From the NCBI RefSeq assembly GCF_003610535.1, contig NZ_RAPN01000001.1:2219320-2283319 (forward strand): 64,000 bases of DNA. Reading direction: 5' to 3'. Source of the DNA: Mangrovibacterium diazotrophicum. Lineage in GTDB: Bacteria > Bacteroidota > Bacteroidia > Bacteroidales > Prolixibacteraceae. The position numbers and the translations under genes were made by a program. The first letter of the stretch is position 1. Every line of letters starts with the position of its first letter. The notes beneath the pieces are model-generated. The model worked only from the letters and a program-made list of their open reading frames with translations. It made no database searches and was not told the origin of the DNA. This document shows positions 18,496 to 28,059 of this stretch, in pieces.

Positions 18496-19605
18496 CTAAA
18501 GGCTTTGCGTGATTTTCCGGACAATTTTCATGTTTTCGAAAAACTCTTTCGCCACAACACGCAGAATCGTGTAAACGGGAATTGCCAAAATCATACCCAT
18601 GATGCCTGCAAAACCGCCAGCGGCCATAATTACGAGAAAGATTTCCAACGGATGTGCTTTCACACTATTGGAATAGATTAACGGTTGAAAGAGAATGTTA
18701 TCCACTACCTGAACGGTTCCAAAAACCAGAACCATTAGCCCAAGCAACGGCAATGTGTGCGACGAAAAGTCGGCGTGAACATTAATCGCAATGCCAATCA
18801 GCAAACCAACGACTGCCCCCATCCAGGGACCGAGGTAAGGGATAATATTGAACAAGCCGCAAAACACGCCAATTACAACAGCATGACTAAATCCGAGCCC
18901 AATAATCGTGAGCCCGAGTGTCACCATCGTTCCAACCAAAAAAACTTCAGCGAGCAGGCCAAGAAAATACCTGCGAAGTAAAAAGTGAATGGAATGCATA
19001 ATACGGCTGACGTTTTCTTCGTATTCCGACGGCACCAACAACATGATCGAATCTCGGAACATGTTTTCCTCTTTTAGGAAAAAGAAGGTGATGAAGGATA
19101 CCGCAAAGAAAAGCAGCAACAATTCGCCCAATGCCCCGGCAATTGTTCCAACCAAATTGGACACCTGCTCCAGGCCCAAGCGGGCACGAATCTGATTTTG
19201 GAAAATTTGAGAGAACAGCGCCTGCGTCGATTCTACGGTCTCGTTTCCGATCGTTTTCATAAACCGAACCAATGGCTCGTCGATAACATCAAAAACAGAA
19301 TCGGGATTCACAGTTGAAAGTTCGCTAAATTCACTAACCAGCAATGGAATCAAGAATCGAAATGCACTGAAAACAAAGATCCAGATAACAAACAAGGTTA
19401 TAAATGCACTTAAACTCTGGCTAAACCTGAATTTACCAATTTTCACCTTTGTCAAAATTCGCACCAGCGGGCGCCCCATTAACGAGAGAATCACTGAAAT
19501 TAAGATGTAAGTGACCAGCGAACTGAAATACCACATCAAAAACAACAGCACAAGGGCACCAATGCCAAACAGCCAATACTTCGATTTTCCGTTTACCTGA
19601 ATCAT
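18496..19605 (-). CDS. AI-2E family transporter
   Basis: A 369-residue membrane protein of about eight helices in the TqsA/YdiK/PerM (UPF0118) family. Family features visible are the helix pair with GLFNIIPYLGPWMGAVVG and the terminal GGFAGIMGMILAIPVYTILRV. Members export autoinducer-2 or act as Na+/H+ antiporters, so the substrate cannot be read from sequence. It is a single gene between the act operon leader and the LytTR pair, read divergently from the latter. Confidence 0.9.
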   Translation of the reverse strand: MIQVNGKSKYWLFGIGALVLLFLMWYFSSLVTYILISVILSLMGRPLVRILTKVKIGKFRFSQSLSAFITLFVIWIFVFSAFRFLIPLLVSEFSELSTVNPDSVFDVIDEPLVRFMKTIGNETVESTQALFSQIFQNQIRARLGLEQVSNLVGTIAGALGELLLLFFAVSFITFFFLKEENMFRDSIMLLVPSEYEENVSRIMHSIHFLLRRYFLGLLAEVFLVGTMVTLGLTIIGLGFSHAVVIGVFCGLFNIIPYLGPWMGAVVGLLIGIAINVHADFSSHTLPLLGLMVLVFGTVQVVDNILFQPLIYSNSVKAHPLEIFLVIMAAGGFAGIMGMILAIPVYTILRVVAKEFFENMKIVRKITQSL

Positions 19606-19752
19606 AACAAAGGATTTTATACAAATATATCACTTCTGTAAAACACAAAATGCAACTTATTTGCAGAGATCAGCAAAAATTTAAACAGCTATCCGAAGAA
19701 CTGCAATCACGTTAAAAGAATAGCCATTTAACAAACTATGTTGAGCAAATTA

Positions 19753-19784
19753 TTGATTTCAATCGACATTTTTTGATAAATTTG
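19753..19784 (+). promoter_or_regulatory. Bacteroidota-type promoter for the LytTR pair
   Basis: TTGA at 19753-19756 and TAAATTTG at 19777-19784, a full TAnnTTTG match, are separated by 20 bp. The expected transcript start is close to 19790, leaving a leader of only about a dozen bases before the ATG at 19803. Confidence 0.5.
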
Positions 19785-19802
19785 TTTCTAAGGGAATAAT
19801 GA

Positions 19803-20555
19803 ATGAAAAAAAATAACCTGAAAGTATTAGTCGTCGACGATGAACAGGATGCCAGAGACATCCTGAAATATTATTTGCAGGAAATCCCCGACATTGGAAC
19901 AATTGAGGAGGCTTCGAATGCAGAAGAAGCGCTGTTCAAATACATTGATTTCACGCCGGATTTGGTTTTTTTGGACATCATGATGCCCGGCAGAAAAGGT
20001 GATGAGTTGATCGAACTGCTCAAACGAAAGGAGCCAAACTGCCATATTATTATCGTTAGCGCGCACAAAGAATCAGCCATCATGGCGATTCAAAACAGCG
20101 TATACGATTTTGTTTTGAAGCCGATTGATTTTGACATATTGCAGGAAAAGGTTGAAAAATACCAATACATGCTCCAAGGTAGTATCGAGGAGAAATTCAA
20201 AAAAGTTCTGAATATGGTGGACCAGGGCACTAAGTTGAAAATATCGTCCACTAACAGCCATGTTTTGATCGATCCCAATGACATTCTTTATTGCGAAGCC
20301 GACGGCTCGTACACCTACCTGGTGATGAACAACGGGATGAAAGAACTGGCGAACACCTATTTGGGGAAGCTGGAAAAAATCCTTTCGGAGCAACGATTTT
20401 ACCGAATCAGCCGATCGGTTCTGATCAACCTTGAGAAGCTTTCACATGTTAACAAATCAGACAACACATGCACATTGATCGGTACTGACTTTGAAATGAC
20501 CCTGAGCGGATCCAAAAAGCAAATACGCATCTTGTGTGAAATGGACTTAGAATAA
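19803..20555 (+). CDS. LytTR response regulator, first of a tandem pair
   Basis: A 250-residue transcription regulator. The receiver domain (about 7-120) has acidic residues in VVDDEQ, the phospho-acceptor Asp in LVFLDIMMPG and the Lys in VLKPID. A LytTR DNA-binding domain follows (about 145-250) with DILYCEADGSYTYLV and FYRISRSVLINLEKL. It is separated by 2 bp from a second regulator of the same build; no histidine kinase gene is adjacent. Confidence 0.95.
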   Translation: MKKNNLKVLVVDDEQDARDILKYYLQEIPDIGTIEEASNAEEALFKYIDFTPDLVFLDIMMPGRKGDELIELLKRKEPNCHIIIVSAHKESAIMAIQNSVYDFVLKPIDFDILQEKVEKYQYMLQGSIEEKFKKVLNMVDQGTKLKISSTNSHVLIDPNDILYCEADGSYTYLVMNNGMKELANTYLGKLEKILSEQRFYRISRSVLINLEKLSHVNKSDNTCTLIGTDFEMTLSGSKKQIRILCEMDLE

Positions 20556-20557
20556 GC

Positions 20558-21322
20558 ATGGTTGAAAAAGAGATTACAGCGGTTATTATTGACGACAACG
20601 AGGACGCCATCTCGCTGCTCGAAATCTACCTGCAAGCGTTCAAGGAAATCAAGGTAGTCGACAGCACATCCAACCCTCAGCGTGGCGTTAAAATCATCAA
20701 GAAGGTACTGCCCGACATTGTCTTCCTGGATATTGACATGCCCGAAATGAATGGTTTGGAAATCGGCCAGATTATCATGGAGAGCGAGCTGAAATCGGAA
20801 GTGGTTTTTACGACAGCCCACAGCCAATATGCGTTCAACGCACTCAACATTAAACCGCTTGATTACCTCGTAAAACCTTTCGGCCCTGCTGATTTGATCT
20901 CGGTTATCAACCGCTATAAGAATAAGATGAAAGCTGAAGAGTTCGAACGCCGAATGGATTTCTTCATGCGCACCAACCGGGTAATCCCTAAGATCAAATT
21001 GACTACCCGCAGCGGAATTGTGCTGATCAATCCCGACGATGTGATGCTTATTCGTTCCGAAGGAAATTATTGCCGCGTATTTCTGAAAGATGGCAAGGAG
21101 GAGCAAATCACCCAAAACATCGTCAAAGTGGCTGAATCACTGGATTCACCCAACATTTTCAAAGCGAACCGTTCAGCCTATATCAATCTTCAGTATTTAA
21201 AACGTATTGAAAAGCGGAAACGATTGTGCCATCTGAAACACAATGATGTCGCACTGGAGGAATCAATCAACCGTCCCAGTTTGATGTATTTCGAAAAGCT
21301 AAACTGTTTCCCGATTACGTAA
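20558..21322 (+). CDS. LytTR response regulator, second of a tandem pair
   Basis: A 254-residue regulator. The receiver domain has VIIDDNED, the acceptor Asp in IVFLDIDMPEMNG, the switch Thr in VVFTTAHSQ and the Lys in YLVKPFG. The LytTR domain (about 150-245) has DDVMLIRSEGNYCRVFL and IFKANRSAYINLQYL. The receiver is closer to the AlgR/LytR consensus than that of the upstream gene. Co-transcription is clear from the 2-bp gap. Confidence 0.95.
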   Translation: MVEKEITAVIIDDNEDAISLLEIYLQAFKEIKVVDSTSNPQRGVKIIKKVLPDIVFLDIDMPEMNGLEIGQIIMESELKSEVVFTTAHSQYAFNALNIKPLDYLVKPFGPADLISVINRYKNKMKAEEFERRMDFFMRTNRVIPKIKLTTRSGIVLINPDDVMLIRSEGNYCRVFLKDGKEEQITQNIVKVAESLDSPNIFKANRSAYINLQYLKRIEKRKRLCHLKHNDVALEESINRPSLMYFEKLNCFPIT

Positions 21323-21372
21323 AATAAAAATCCCGATCACTGACTTTTACAGCAACCGGGACTCCTTATTTT
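21321..21372. terminator. Weak bidirectional hairpin between LytTR pair and lon
   Basis: AAAATAA...TCCCG pairs with CGGGA...TTATTTT across about 20 bases, located between two convergent genes. Confidence 0.45.
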
Positions 21373-21386
21373 ATTCCGTTGAAATT

Positions 21387-23816
21387 CTATTTCTTCAAAA
21401 GAACGTACTCCAACACTTCACTAATTGTTTTTACAAAACGGAATTTCAGCCCTTTCAAATAAACCTCTTTGATTTCTTCCATGTCTTTTTGATTCTCCTC
21501 TGACATGATAATCTCCTTAATTCCGGCCCTTTTTGCAGCCAGAATCTTCTCTTTGATACCACCAACCGGAAGCACCCGGCCGCGAAGCGTAATTTCGCCG
21601 GTCATGGCGATACTTTTGCGCACTTTCCGTTTGGTCATGATTGACGCCAACGATGTTACCATGGTAATACCTGCCGAGGGACCATCTTTCGGAATCGCAC
21701 CTTCCGGAACGTGAATATGCCAGTTGCTATTCTCGAAAACGGAACTATCGATATTGAGCTCATCCGTGTGCGATTTCAAATATTCCAGTGCCAACATGGC
21801 CGATTCCTTCATCACCTCGCCAAGGTTTCCTGTTAGTGTTAAACCACCTTTCCCCTTGCTTTGGCTCGATTCTACAAAAAGAATCTCACCTCCTTGTGCC
21901 GTCCAGGCTAAACCGGTAACGACCCCAGGGAATTCATTGCCCTGGTAACTTCCGTGTGAATATTCGAAAACACCCAAATATTCACGAATATCGCCCTCTG
22001 TCAATTCAACATTGTAAGAATCTTCAAACGCGATCTTCTTGGCAACACGACGAATGACTTTCGCGATCTTCTTATTCAGCTCACGCACACCCGATTCACG
22101 AGTGTAACGATCGACGATCAACTCGATAATCGCCTTCGGGAAGATCAACTGATCAGCTGTCAACCCATGATTTTCGAGTTGTTTTGGGATCAAGTGACGT
22201 TTCGCGATCTCAATCTTTTCTTCCAGAATGTACCCATTCACATCAATCAGCTCCAGACGATCTCTCAACGGAGGAGCAATTGTTCCCAATGTGTTTGCTG
22301 TTGCAATAAACATCACTTTCGAGAGGTCGTATTCCAGCTCAATGTAATTGTCGTGGAATTCGGTATTTTGTTCCGGATCCAACACTTCCAGCAAAGCAGA
22401 TGCGGGATCACCATGGAAATCGCTTGAAACTTTATCCAACTCATCCAAAATGAAAACCGGGTTTGAGGACTTCGCCTTTTTAATGTTTTGCAGAATTCGG
22501 CCGGGCATCGCGCCGATGTAGGTTTTGCGGTGTCCACGAATCTCAGACTCATCGTGCAAACCACCTAAACTCATGCGAATATATTTGCGGCCCAATGCGC
22601 GTGCAATTGATTTTCCGAGCGAGGTTTTACCAACTCCCGGAGGACCATACAGGCACAAAATAGGCGCTTTCAAATCTTTTTTTAACTTCAAAACAGCCAA
22701 GTGCTCCAGAATCCGTTCTTTCACTTTTTCGAGGCCAAAGTGCTCTTCGTCTAACACTTTTTCAGCATGTCGCAAATCGAAATTATCCTCGGTATACTCA
22801 TCCCAAGGCATCTCCAGCAAGGTTTGGCAATAGGTGTACTGTACAGAATATTCGCCGGCGGCAGGATTCAGACGAGACAACTTGTGTACCTCTTTTTCAA
22901 AGAAAGCACCAACTTCTTCTGTCCATTTCTTAGCTTTGGCAGCTTCCTTCAGATCATTGATCTCTTGCTCAATCGGATTGCCGCCCAATTCGTTCTGAAT
23001 CGTTTTTATTTGCTGATTCAACAAATATTCGCGCTGTTGCTGATCGAGCTCCAATTTTACTTTCGACTGGATATCTTTCTTCAGCTCCAACATCTGCACC
23101 TCTTTCACCAAATACGAGATGGCCTGAATACCCCTCTCGCGCAAGTCGGCAACCTCTAAAAGGCTTTGCTTTTCGTCCACCTTCAAATCGGTGTTTGAGC
23201 AAATGAAATTGATGAGGAACGTTGAATTCTCGATATTCTTTACCGCGAAACTTGCTTCCGGCGGAACGTTTGATGAATATTGCGCGATCTTGATCGACAA
23301 GTCCTTCAATGACCCAACAATGGCATTGAACTCTGCTGTGTCGGCATCCGTAGTGGTATCTTCCAACAAATTCACCCGGGCTCTGAAATACGGGAATTCT
23401 TCAACGTATTCTGCAACTTCAAACCGGCGTTTCCCCTGAATGATTACCGAAGTTGAACCATCGGGCATTTCCAGAATTTTCAGGATCTGAGCGACTGTAC
23501 CAACCTTGTAGAGATCCTTTTGTTCCGGATCGTCAACCGCACCGTCAATTTGCGTAACAGTGCCTAACAATTTGTCTGTTCGGTTAACCTCCTGAATCAA
23601 TTTTAATGATTTCTGGCGACCAACCGTGATCGGGATTACCACCCCCGGAAACAGCACCGTGTTGCGAAGCGGTAAAATTGGCAGCACATCCGGCGCCTTA
23701 AAATTCGTCAATTCCTGCTCATCGCCGTCGGCAATAATTGGAATCAATTCACTATCATCGTCGCTTACCCCTGAAAATATCATCGTTTTAGCTACTTGTT
23801 CTTTCTTGTTTCCCAT
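21387..23816 (-). CDS. lon: ATP-dependent protease Lon
   Basis: An 809-residue LonA: N-terminal substrate domain ([14 protein letters not shown] at about 43-56), coiled-coil region, AAA+ module and Ser-Lys protease. The AAA+ module has Walker [10 protein letters not shown] and Walker [10 protein letters not shown]. The protease has catalytic Ser714 in [10 protein letters not shown] and Lys757 in GGIKEK. Length is normal for Bacteroidota Lon. It degrades misfolded and regulatory proteins in the cytosol. It is followed by the GlmU-like gene upstream on the same strand, with a 108-bp gap. Confidence 0.98.
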   Translation of the reverse strand: MGNKKEQVAKTMIFSGVSDDDSELIPIIADGDEQELTNFKAPDVLPILPLRNTVLFPGVVIPITVGRQKSLKLIQEVNRTDKLLGTVTQIDGAVDDPEQKDLYKVGTVAQILKILEMPDGSTSVIIQGKRRFEVAEYVEEFPYFRARVNLLEDTTTDADTAEFNAIVGSLKDLSIKIAQYSSNVPPEASFAVKNIENSTFLINFICSNTDLKVDEKQSLLEVADLRERGIQAISYLVKEVQMLELKKDIQSKVKLELDQQQREYLLNQQIKTIQNELGGNPIEQEINDLKEAAKAKKWTEEVGAFFEKEVHKLSRLNPAAGEYSVQYTYCQTLLEMPWDEYTEDNFDLRHAEKVLDEEHFGLEKVKERILEHLAVLKLKKDLKAPILCLYGPPGVGKTSLGKSIARALGRKYIRMSLGGLHDESEIRGHRKTYIGAMPGRILQNIKKAKSSNPVFILDELDKVSSDFHGDPASALLEVLDPEQNTEFHDNYIELEYDLSKVMFIATANTLGTIAPPLRDRLELIDVNGYILEEKIEIAKRHLIPKQLENHGLTADQLIFPKAIIELIVDRYTRESGVRELNKKIAKVIRRVAKKIAFEDSYNVELTEGDIREYLGVFEYSHGSYQGNEFPGVVTGLAWTAQGGEILFVESSQSKGKGGLTLTGNLGEVMKESAMLALEYLKSHTDELNIDSSVFENSNWHIHVPEGAIPKDGPSAGITMVTSLASIMTKRKVRKSIAMTGEITLRGRVLPVGGIKEKILAAKRAGIKEIIMSEENQKDMEEIKEVYLKGLKFRFVKTISEVLEYVLLKK

Positions 23817-23924
23817 TTTAATCCTTTCAAAATAGAACCCGACAAGCTGTCAGGTTTAGACTTCATTTTCGTCCGCCATCTAATTAGGCAATCACTGTGC
23901 CACGATAACGAACAATGGTTACAG

Positions 23925-25109
23925 TTAGAATTTACGATAAGGCGTTGAAATATCAAACACTGCAGTCAGCAAACGCTGATCAACATCTGTCAAAACAGTA
24001 GACCGGCGAGCCATCACCTGTGCTGCGGTCCCAAACACCGTCTTCAACTGGTGAACCTTGTAACCATGCGCACCGCCATCGGAAAATGATGGTACAAACT
24101 GACGCGGGAACCCGGCTCCGTGGATATTACATCCAACACCAACAACCGTCCCGGTGTTAAACATGGTGTTGATTCCGGCCTTCGAATGATCGCCCATGAT
24201 GACACCACAAAACTGCTGCCCCGTGCGTATGAATTTGTTGTCCGGATAATTCCAGACTTTTACTTTGTCGTAGGTATTTTTTAAATTCGAGACATTCGAT
24301 CCTGCGCCCAGATTACACCATTCGCCCAACACTGAATGTCCGAGGAAACCATCGTGTCCCTTGTTGCTGTATCCCAACAAAATTGAATGACTGATCTCGC
24401 CCCCAACTTTGCAATAGGGTCCAATGCAAACAGGCCCGTAAATTTTAGAGCCCATGTTCAACACCGCATGCTCTCCCAACGCAAAAGGTCCGCGAATCAA
24501 GGATCCTTCCATGATCTCGGAATCCTTTCCGATGTATACCGGGCCAGAGCTCGCATTTATGATTGCAAACTCAACCTTTGCACCTTCCTCAACAAAAATA
24601 TTTTCGGGAGCAACCACTTGGTTCGTCTGACTCAGAATTGCCGATGCGCGTCCGGCAGTAATAACTTTAAAATCGAGTTTAAACTGTCTTGCGCTCACCT
24701 CGTTCAAATCCCAGGCGTAACGAATACTATCCAAATCGCCGTCATATTCTTTCCAATTTACCATGGACTTCAACTCCGGAAAAGCTTTGGCTTCCATTTT
24801 AGGCAAGCGCAATGCTACGGGCACACCTTGCCACTTGATCCCTTCAAATGCCGCCAACTCTTTTACCAAAACAGCAAGTTCATCATTGGGGCAAATATGT
24901 CCCGAAACAAGGATATTATCTTCCTCCAGCTTCACCGGAAATTTTTCTTTCAGATGTGCTTCCGTTTTAAACGAAAAATCACCGGTCAAGCGATATTGCC
25001 ATTTTTCGAGAATGGTTAAAATGCCCGTGCGCAGCATAGCGACCGGCCGGGTATAACACAATGGTAGTAAACAGTTACGTTGATCTGTTTCAAACAGAAT
25101 AATATTCAT
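23925..25109 (-). CDS. Putative sugar nucleotidyltransferase (GlmU-like, left-handed beta-helix)
   Basis: A 394-residue protein from the ATG at 25109. A longer frame to 25172 runs into the L31 terminator and is rejected. The N-terminal part (MNIILFETDQRNCLLPLCYTRP) is a degenerate nucleotidyltransferase domain lacking the GxGTRM loop. The C-terminal half has hexapeptide repeats (for example IGKDSEIMEGSLIRGPFALG and VCIGPYCKVGGEI) of the left-handed beta-helix type. Bacteroidota have this family near lon or rpmE; the reaction is not established. Confidence 0.8.
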   Translation of the reverse strand: MNIILFETDQRNCLLPLCYTRPVAMLRTGILTILEKWQYRLTGDFSFKTEAHLKEKFPVKLEEDNILVSGHICPNDELAVLVKELAAFEGIKWQGVPVALRLPKMEAKAFPELKSMVNWKEYDGDLDSIRYAWDLNEVSARQFKLDFKVITAGRASAILSQTNQVVAPENIFVEEGAKVEFAIINASSGPVYIGKDSEIMEGSLIRGPFALGEHAVLNMGSKIYGPVCIGPYCKVGGEISHSILLGYSNKGHDGFLGHSVLGEWCNLGAGSNVSNLKNTYDKVKVWNYPDNKFIRTGQQFCGVIMGDHSKAGINTMFNTGTVVGVGCNIHGAGFPRQFVPSFSDGGAHGYKVHQLKTVFGTAAQVMARRSTVLTDVDQRLLTAVFDISTPYRKF

Positions 25110-25136
25110 CTCCGATTTTTTAACCTTCAAAATTAA

Positions 25137-25169
25137 GATAAAAAAAAAGCTCCGCGAATAGCGAAGCTT
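25137..25169 (-). terminator. Terminator of rpmE2
   Basis: On the minus strand GAAGCTTCGC pairs with GCGGAGCTT (one mismatch, five-base loop), followed by a run of Ts (A run at 25139-25148 on the plus strand). Confidence 0.8.
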
Positions 25170-25192
25170 CAATTTATCGTCAGAATAATCAA

Positions 25193-25456
25193 TTATTTCT
25201 TACGTGCATCCATGTGCTTTTGGTAACGGCTCATGAATTTGTCAACACGACCTGCGGTGTCAACCAATTTCATTTTACCTGTGTAAAATGGATGAGAACT
25301 GCTTGAGATCTCCAGCTTAACTACCGGATACTCAACGCCGTCAACTACTTCAGTTTCTTTTGTCTGAATGGTAGACTTAGTCAGGAAAACTGTTCCGTCT
25401 GACATATCTTTGAACGCTACCATACGATAACTATCTGGATGTATCTCTTTTTTCAT
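25193..25456 (-). CDS. rpmE2: 50S ribosomal protein L31, type B
   Basis: An 87-residue ribosomal protein beginning MKKEIHPDSYRMVAFKDMSDG. It has no cysteine, so it is the zinc-independent (C-minus, type B) form, which can replace the zinc-binding L31 when zinc is short. The typical SSSHPFYTGKMKLVDTAGRV block is present. It is a single-gene unit with its own terminator. Confidence 0.97.
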   Translation of the reverse strand: MKKEIHPDSYRMVAFKDMSDGTVFLTKSTIQTKETEVVDGVEYPVVKLEISSSSHPFYTGKMKLVDTAGRVDKFMSRYQKHMDARKK

Positions 25457-25530
25457 CGCTGATCTTTATTACTACATTATTACAATCGGGCTGCAAATAT
25501 ACTCACAGTTACGTAATTCACAAAGCTTTT

Positions 25531-26718
25531 TTAACTTTTTTCAGAAACTTTTTCTGCATTGATGATTGGAGCACGCTCAAACGGCTTATTGCGGTCGAAT
25601 AAATACCGCATGGTGTAATGCGTTTTCATGTGTTTTCCACCAACCGACTCGTACAGAGCAACCACTTTGGGGTTGAAATCACCGGCCCAGCTCAACTCCA
25701 TTTCCTTGTACCAGTTTTTGCGGTACATCACCGGACGCAGGTGCCAGAAAATTGCCGCATCAACCCCCGAACGCTGGAACTTCGGCACAATACCGATAAT
25801 CAGGCTCCTGGTACGGGTCATGGTCTTCTTCTTTTTCAACCAAAGGAATTTCAGAATTCCCCAGAAATTCAGCTTGCCTTTCATATTGACCAAAATCTGG
25901 TTCAAATCCGGAATCATCACGAATAAAGCAATTGGCTCGTCTTCGTGATAAGCAAACCAGATAAATTCCGGCTCCAGAATTGGCTTGGCTGATTTCAGAA
26001 AATCGCGCAAATCGTCTTTGTCCAATGGTTTGAAATGCTCGTGAAAACGCCATGCATTGTCGTAAACACGTGCAAAATCGTCAATATATTTTTCAGTTTT
26101 ATCCCAGGAAAAATGCTCGAATTTGAACTGCGGCTTTTTAGCCACCCATTCAGCTACCTTCCAGAAACGATCGGGAAGCTCCGGCAAAGTGGTATCCAAA
26201 TGGTAGCTAAACTGCTGGAAATACATTTGAAAACCATAGGTTTCGAAAAGCTTTTGGTAGTACTTCGGATTGTAGGGCATACCGAAGCCCTGCGGCATAA
26301 ATCCATCAACCAGCAATCCCCAGTTGACGTAATTCTCGCCAAAATTAACAGGCCCGTCCATGGCTTCCATGCCACGTTCCTTCAACCAGTCTCGGGCTGC
26401 ATCAAATAACTTGCTGGCAGCCAGCTGATCATCAACACACTCGAAGAAACCGCACCCACCGGTCGGTTGCTCAAATGCGACGGCTTTGTCGTAATTGATA
26501 AATGCAGCGATACGTCCCAACAATTTTCCATCGTCGCTTGTCAAAACCCAACGGATGGCCTCTCCGTTTTTAAAGGAAGGATTTTTCGCCGGATTAAAGG
26601 TATCTTCAATCATTCCCTCCAAGGGGGGCGCCCAGTTCTTATCTCCTTTGTAGACAAGATGTGGAACTTTGTGAAACTTCTTCCGGCTTACCGCATCATC
26701 AACCAAATGTAACTGCAT
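25531..26718 (-). CDS. GNAT-fold N-acetyltransferase-like protein, paralog 2
   Basis: A 395-residue cytosolic protein with two GNAT-like halves. The first holds WVLTSDDGKLLGRIAAFINY and QPTGGCGFFECVDD. The second holds LIIGIVPKFQRSGVDAAIFW, the acetyl-CoA loop-like segment, and ELSWAGDFNPKVVALYESVGG. The product of 26782-27948 is a full-length paralog, so the pair arose by tandem duplication. The family is common in Bacteroidota and annotated as hypothetical or N-acetyltransferase; the substrate is unknown. Confidence 0.75.
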   Translation of the reverse strand: MQLHLVDDAVSRKKFHKVPHLVYKGDKNWAPPLEGMIEDTFNPAKNPSFKNGEAIRWVLTSDDGKLLGRIAAFINYDKAVAFEQPTGGCGFFECVDDQLAASKLFDAARDWLKERGMEAMDGPVNFGENYVNWGLLVDGFMPQGFGMPYNPKYYQKLFETYGFQMYFQQFSYHLDTTLPELPDRFWKVAEWVAKKPQFKFEHFSWDKTEKYIDDFARVYDNAWRFHEHFKPLDKDDLRDFLKSAKPILEPEFIWFAYHEDEPIALFVMIPDLNQILVNMKGKLNFWGILKFLWLKKKKTMTRTRSLIIGIVPKFQRSGVDAAIFWHLRPVMYRKNWYKEMELSWAGDFNPKVVALYESVGGKHMKTHYTMRYLFDRNKPFERAPIINAEKVSEKS

Positions 26719-26781
26719 GTTTCAATCTTAATTATAATGTCATTCAACGCACATTCAAAACTTTTCAAATCAAAAGCGAAG

Positions 26782-27948
26782 CTAGTCCATAATTATCGGT
26801 GCCCGCTTAAACTCGTTATTCGGATCGAACATATAACGTAAGGTCAGGTGGGTTTTTTCGTGATTTCCGCCAACAGCTTTAAATATCGAAATCATCTTCG
26901 GGTTGAAATCTCCGACCCAACTCAGCTCCATCTCGTTATACCAACTTTTTCTTAGCATCACCTTTCTCAGGTGATAAAAGATAGCAGACTCAATTCCAGA
27001 TTTCTGGAACTTCGGAATAACGCCCATCACCAATACCCGGCACCGTGTAATCACTTTTCGTTTACGCAACCAAAGCATCTTCAGCAAATTGAATAAATTC
27101 AGCTTGCCGCTTGGGATGCGCTTAAACAACTGGTTCAAATCCGGCACCATCATAAAAAAGGCAATCGGCGTTCCTTCGTGGTAAACGAACCAAATAAAGT
27201 CTTCCTCCAGCATCATCTTGGATTCGACCAACATCTTGTTGATGTCCTCCGGATCGATGCGTTTGTAGTTATCGTGTTTCACCCAGGCTTGCTCGTAAAT
27301 AGCAAGAAAATCCTGGATAAATTTTTCTTTTTCAGCAAAGCGAAACTGCTTAAACGAGTAACCCGGTTTCTTCGACATCCACTCAGCGATTTTCCAGAAT
27401 CGTTCCGGCAAATCGGGACTCGTAATATCCAGCTGATAGCTGTATTGCTCGTAATAAGTCTGAAAACCGTAGTTTTGGAACAGCTTGGCATAGTATGGTA
27501 AATTATACTGCATGCCAAAACTCTGTTGCATAAAGCCATCGACCAAAACTCCCCAATTGAAGAAATTCTCGCCAATGTTGATTGGACCGTCCACGGCTTC
27601 CATCCCTTTTGTCTTCAGCCAGTCGATTGCCGAATCGAAAAGCAAGTTAGCAGCGTCCTGATCGTCAAAGCACTCGAAAAAGCCAATTCCCCCGGTAGGT
27701 TGCTCGAAACTGTACGAATAAGTGTCGGTTACAAAAGCTGAAATTCGCCCAACGACCTGCCCATTTTTTTCAACCAGCCACCGCTTAGCATCCCCGTTTT
27801 TCAGGCTGTTATTTTTTCCAGGGTCGAAAATATGCTCCACCATCATTCGAAGCGGCGGGACCCAATTTGAGTCATTTTTATAAATGGTATAAGGCAGCTC
27901 GTGAAAAGCGTCAACCGATTTTTTATCGTCTACCGGAATAATCTGCAT
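26782..27948 (-). CDS. GNAT-fold N-acetyltransferase-like protein, paralog 1
   Basis: A 388-residue protein collinear with its downstream neighbour. Shared blocks are the opening PYTIYKNDSNWVPPL, the core QPTGGIGFFECFDDQDAA, the segment GPINIGENFFNWGVLVDGFM and the close MELSWVGDFNPKM. The C-terminal half carries the VLVMGVIPKFQKSGIESAIF acetyl-CoA-loop-like stretch. It lies 63 bp upstream of paralog 2 and is probably co-transcribed. Function is unknown beyond the fold. Confidence 0.75.
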   Translation of the reverse strand: MQIIPVDDKKSVDAFHELPYTIYKNDSNWVPPLRMMVEHIFDPGKNNSLKNGDAKRWLVEKNGQVVGRISAFVTDTYSYSFEQPTGGIGFFECFDDQDAANLLFDSAIDWLKTKGMEAVDGPINIGENFFNWGVLVDGFMQQSFGMQYNLPYYAKLFQNYGFQTYYEQYSYQLDITSPDLPERFWKIAEWMSKKPGYSFKQFRFAEKEKFIQDFLAIYEQAWVKHDNYKRIDPEDINKMLVESKMMLEEDFIWFVYHEGTPIAFFMMVPDLNQLFKRIPSGKLNLFNLLKMLWLRKRKVITRCRVLVMGVIPKFQKSGIESAIFYHLRKVMLRKSWYNEMELSWVGDFNPKMISIFKAVGGNHEKTHLTLRYMFDPNNEFKRAPIIMD

Positions 27949-27996
27949 GAGAGTTTGCTTGTATAAATCCGCCCGAAATTAATACTTCCGTGCGAA

Positions 27997-28025
27997 AATA
28001 AAAAGCAGGGACCGTTGGCCCCTGC
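27997..28025 (-). terminator. Terminator of the Bax inhibitor-1 gene
   Basis: GCAGGG pairs with CCCTGC with an inner GG/CC and a short loop; on the minus strand it is followed by TTTTTATTTT. Confidence 0.8.
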
Positions 28026-28059
28026 CTGAAATATCTTTTTTGAATGATGTCTTTTTGTC

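Noticed and set aside
20399-21115. 238-codon minus-strand open frame
   Set aside because: Antisense to both LytTR genes, whose domains are clear.
25110-25172. N-terminal extension of the GlmU-like protein
   Set aside because: It overlaps the terminator hairpin of rpmE2, and the conserved start of the family is MNIILF at 25109.
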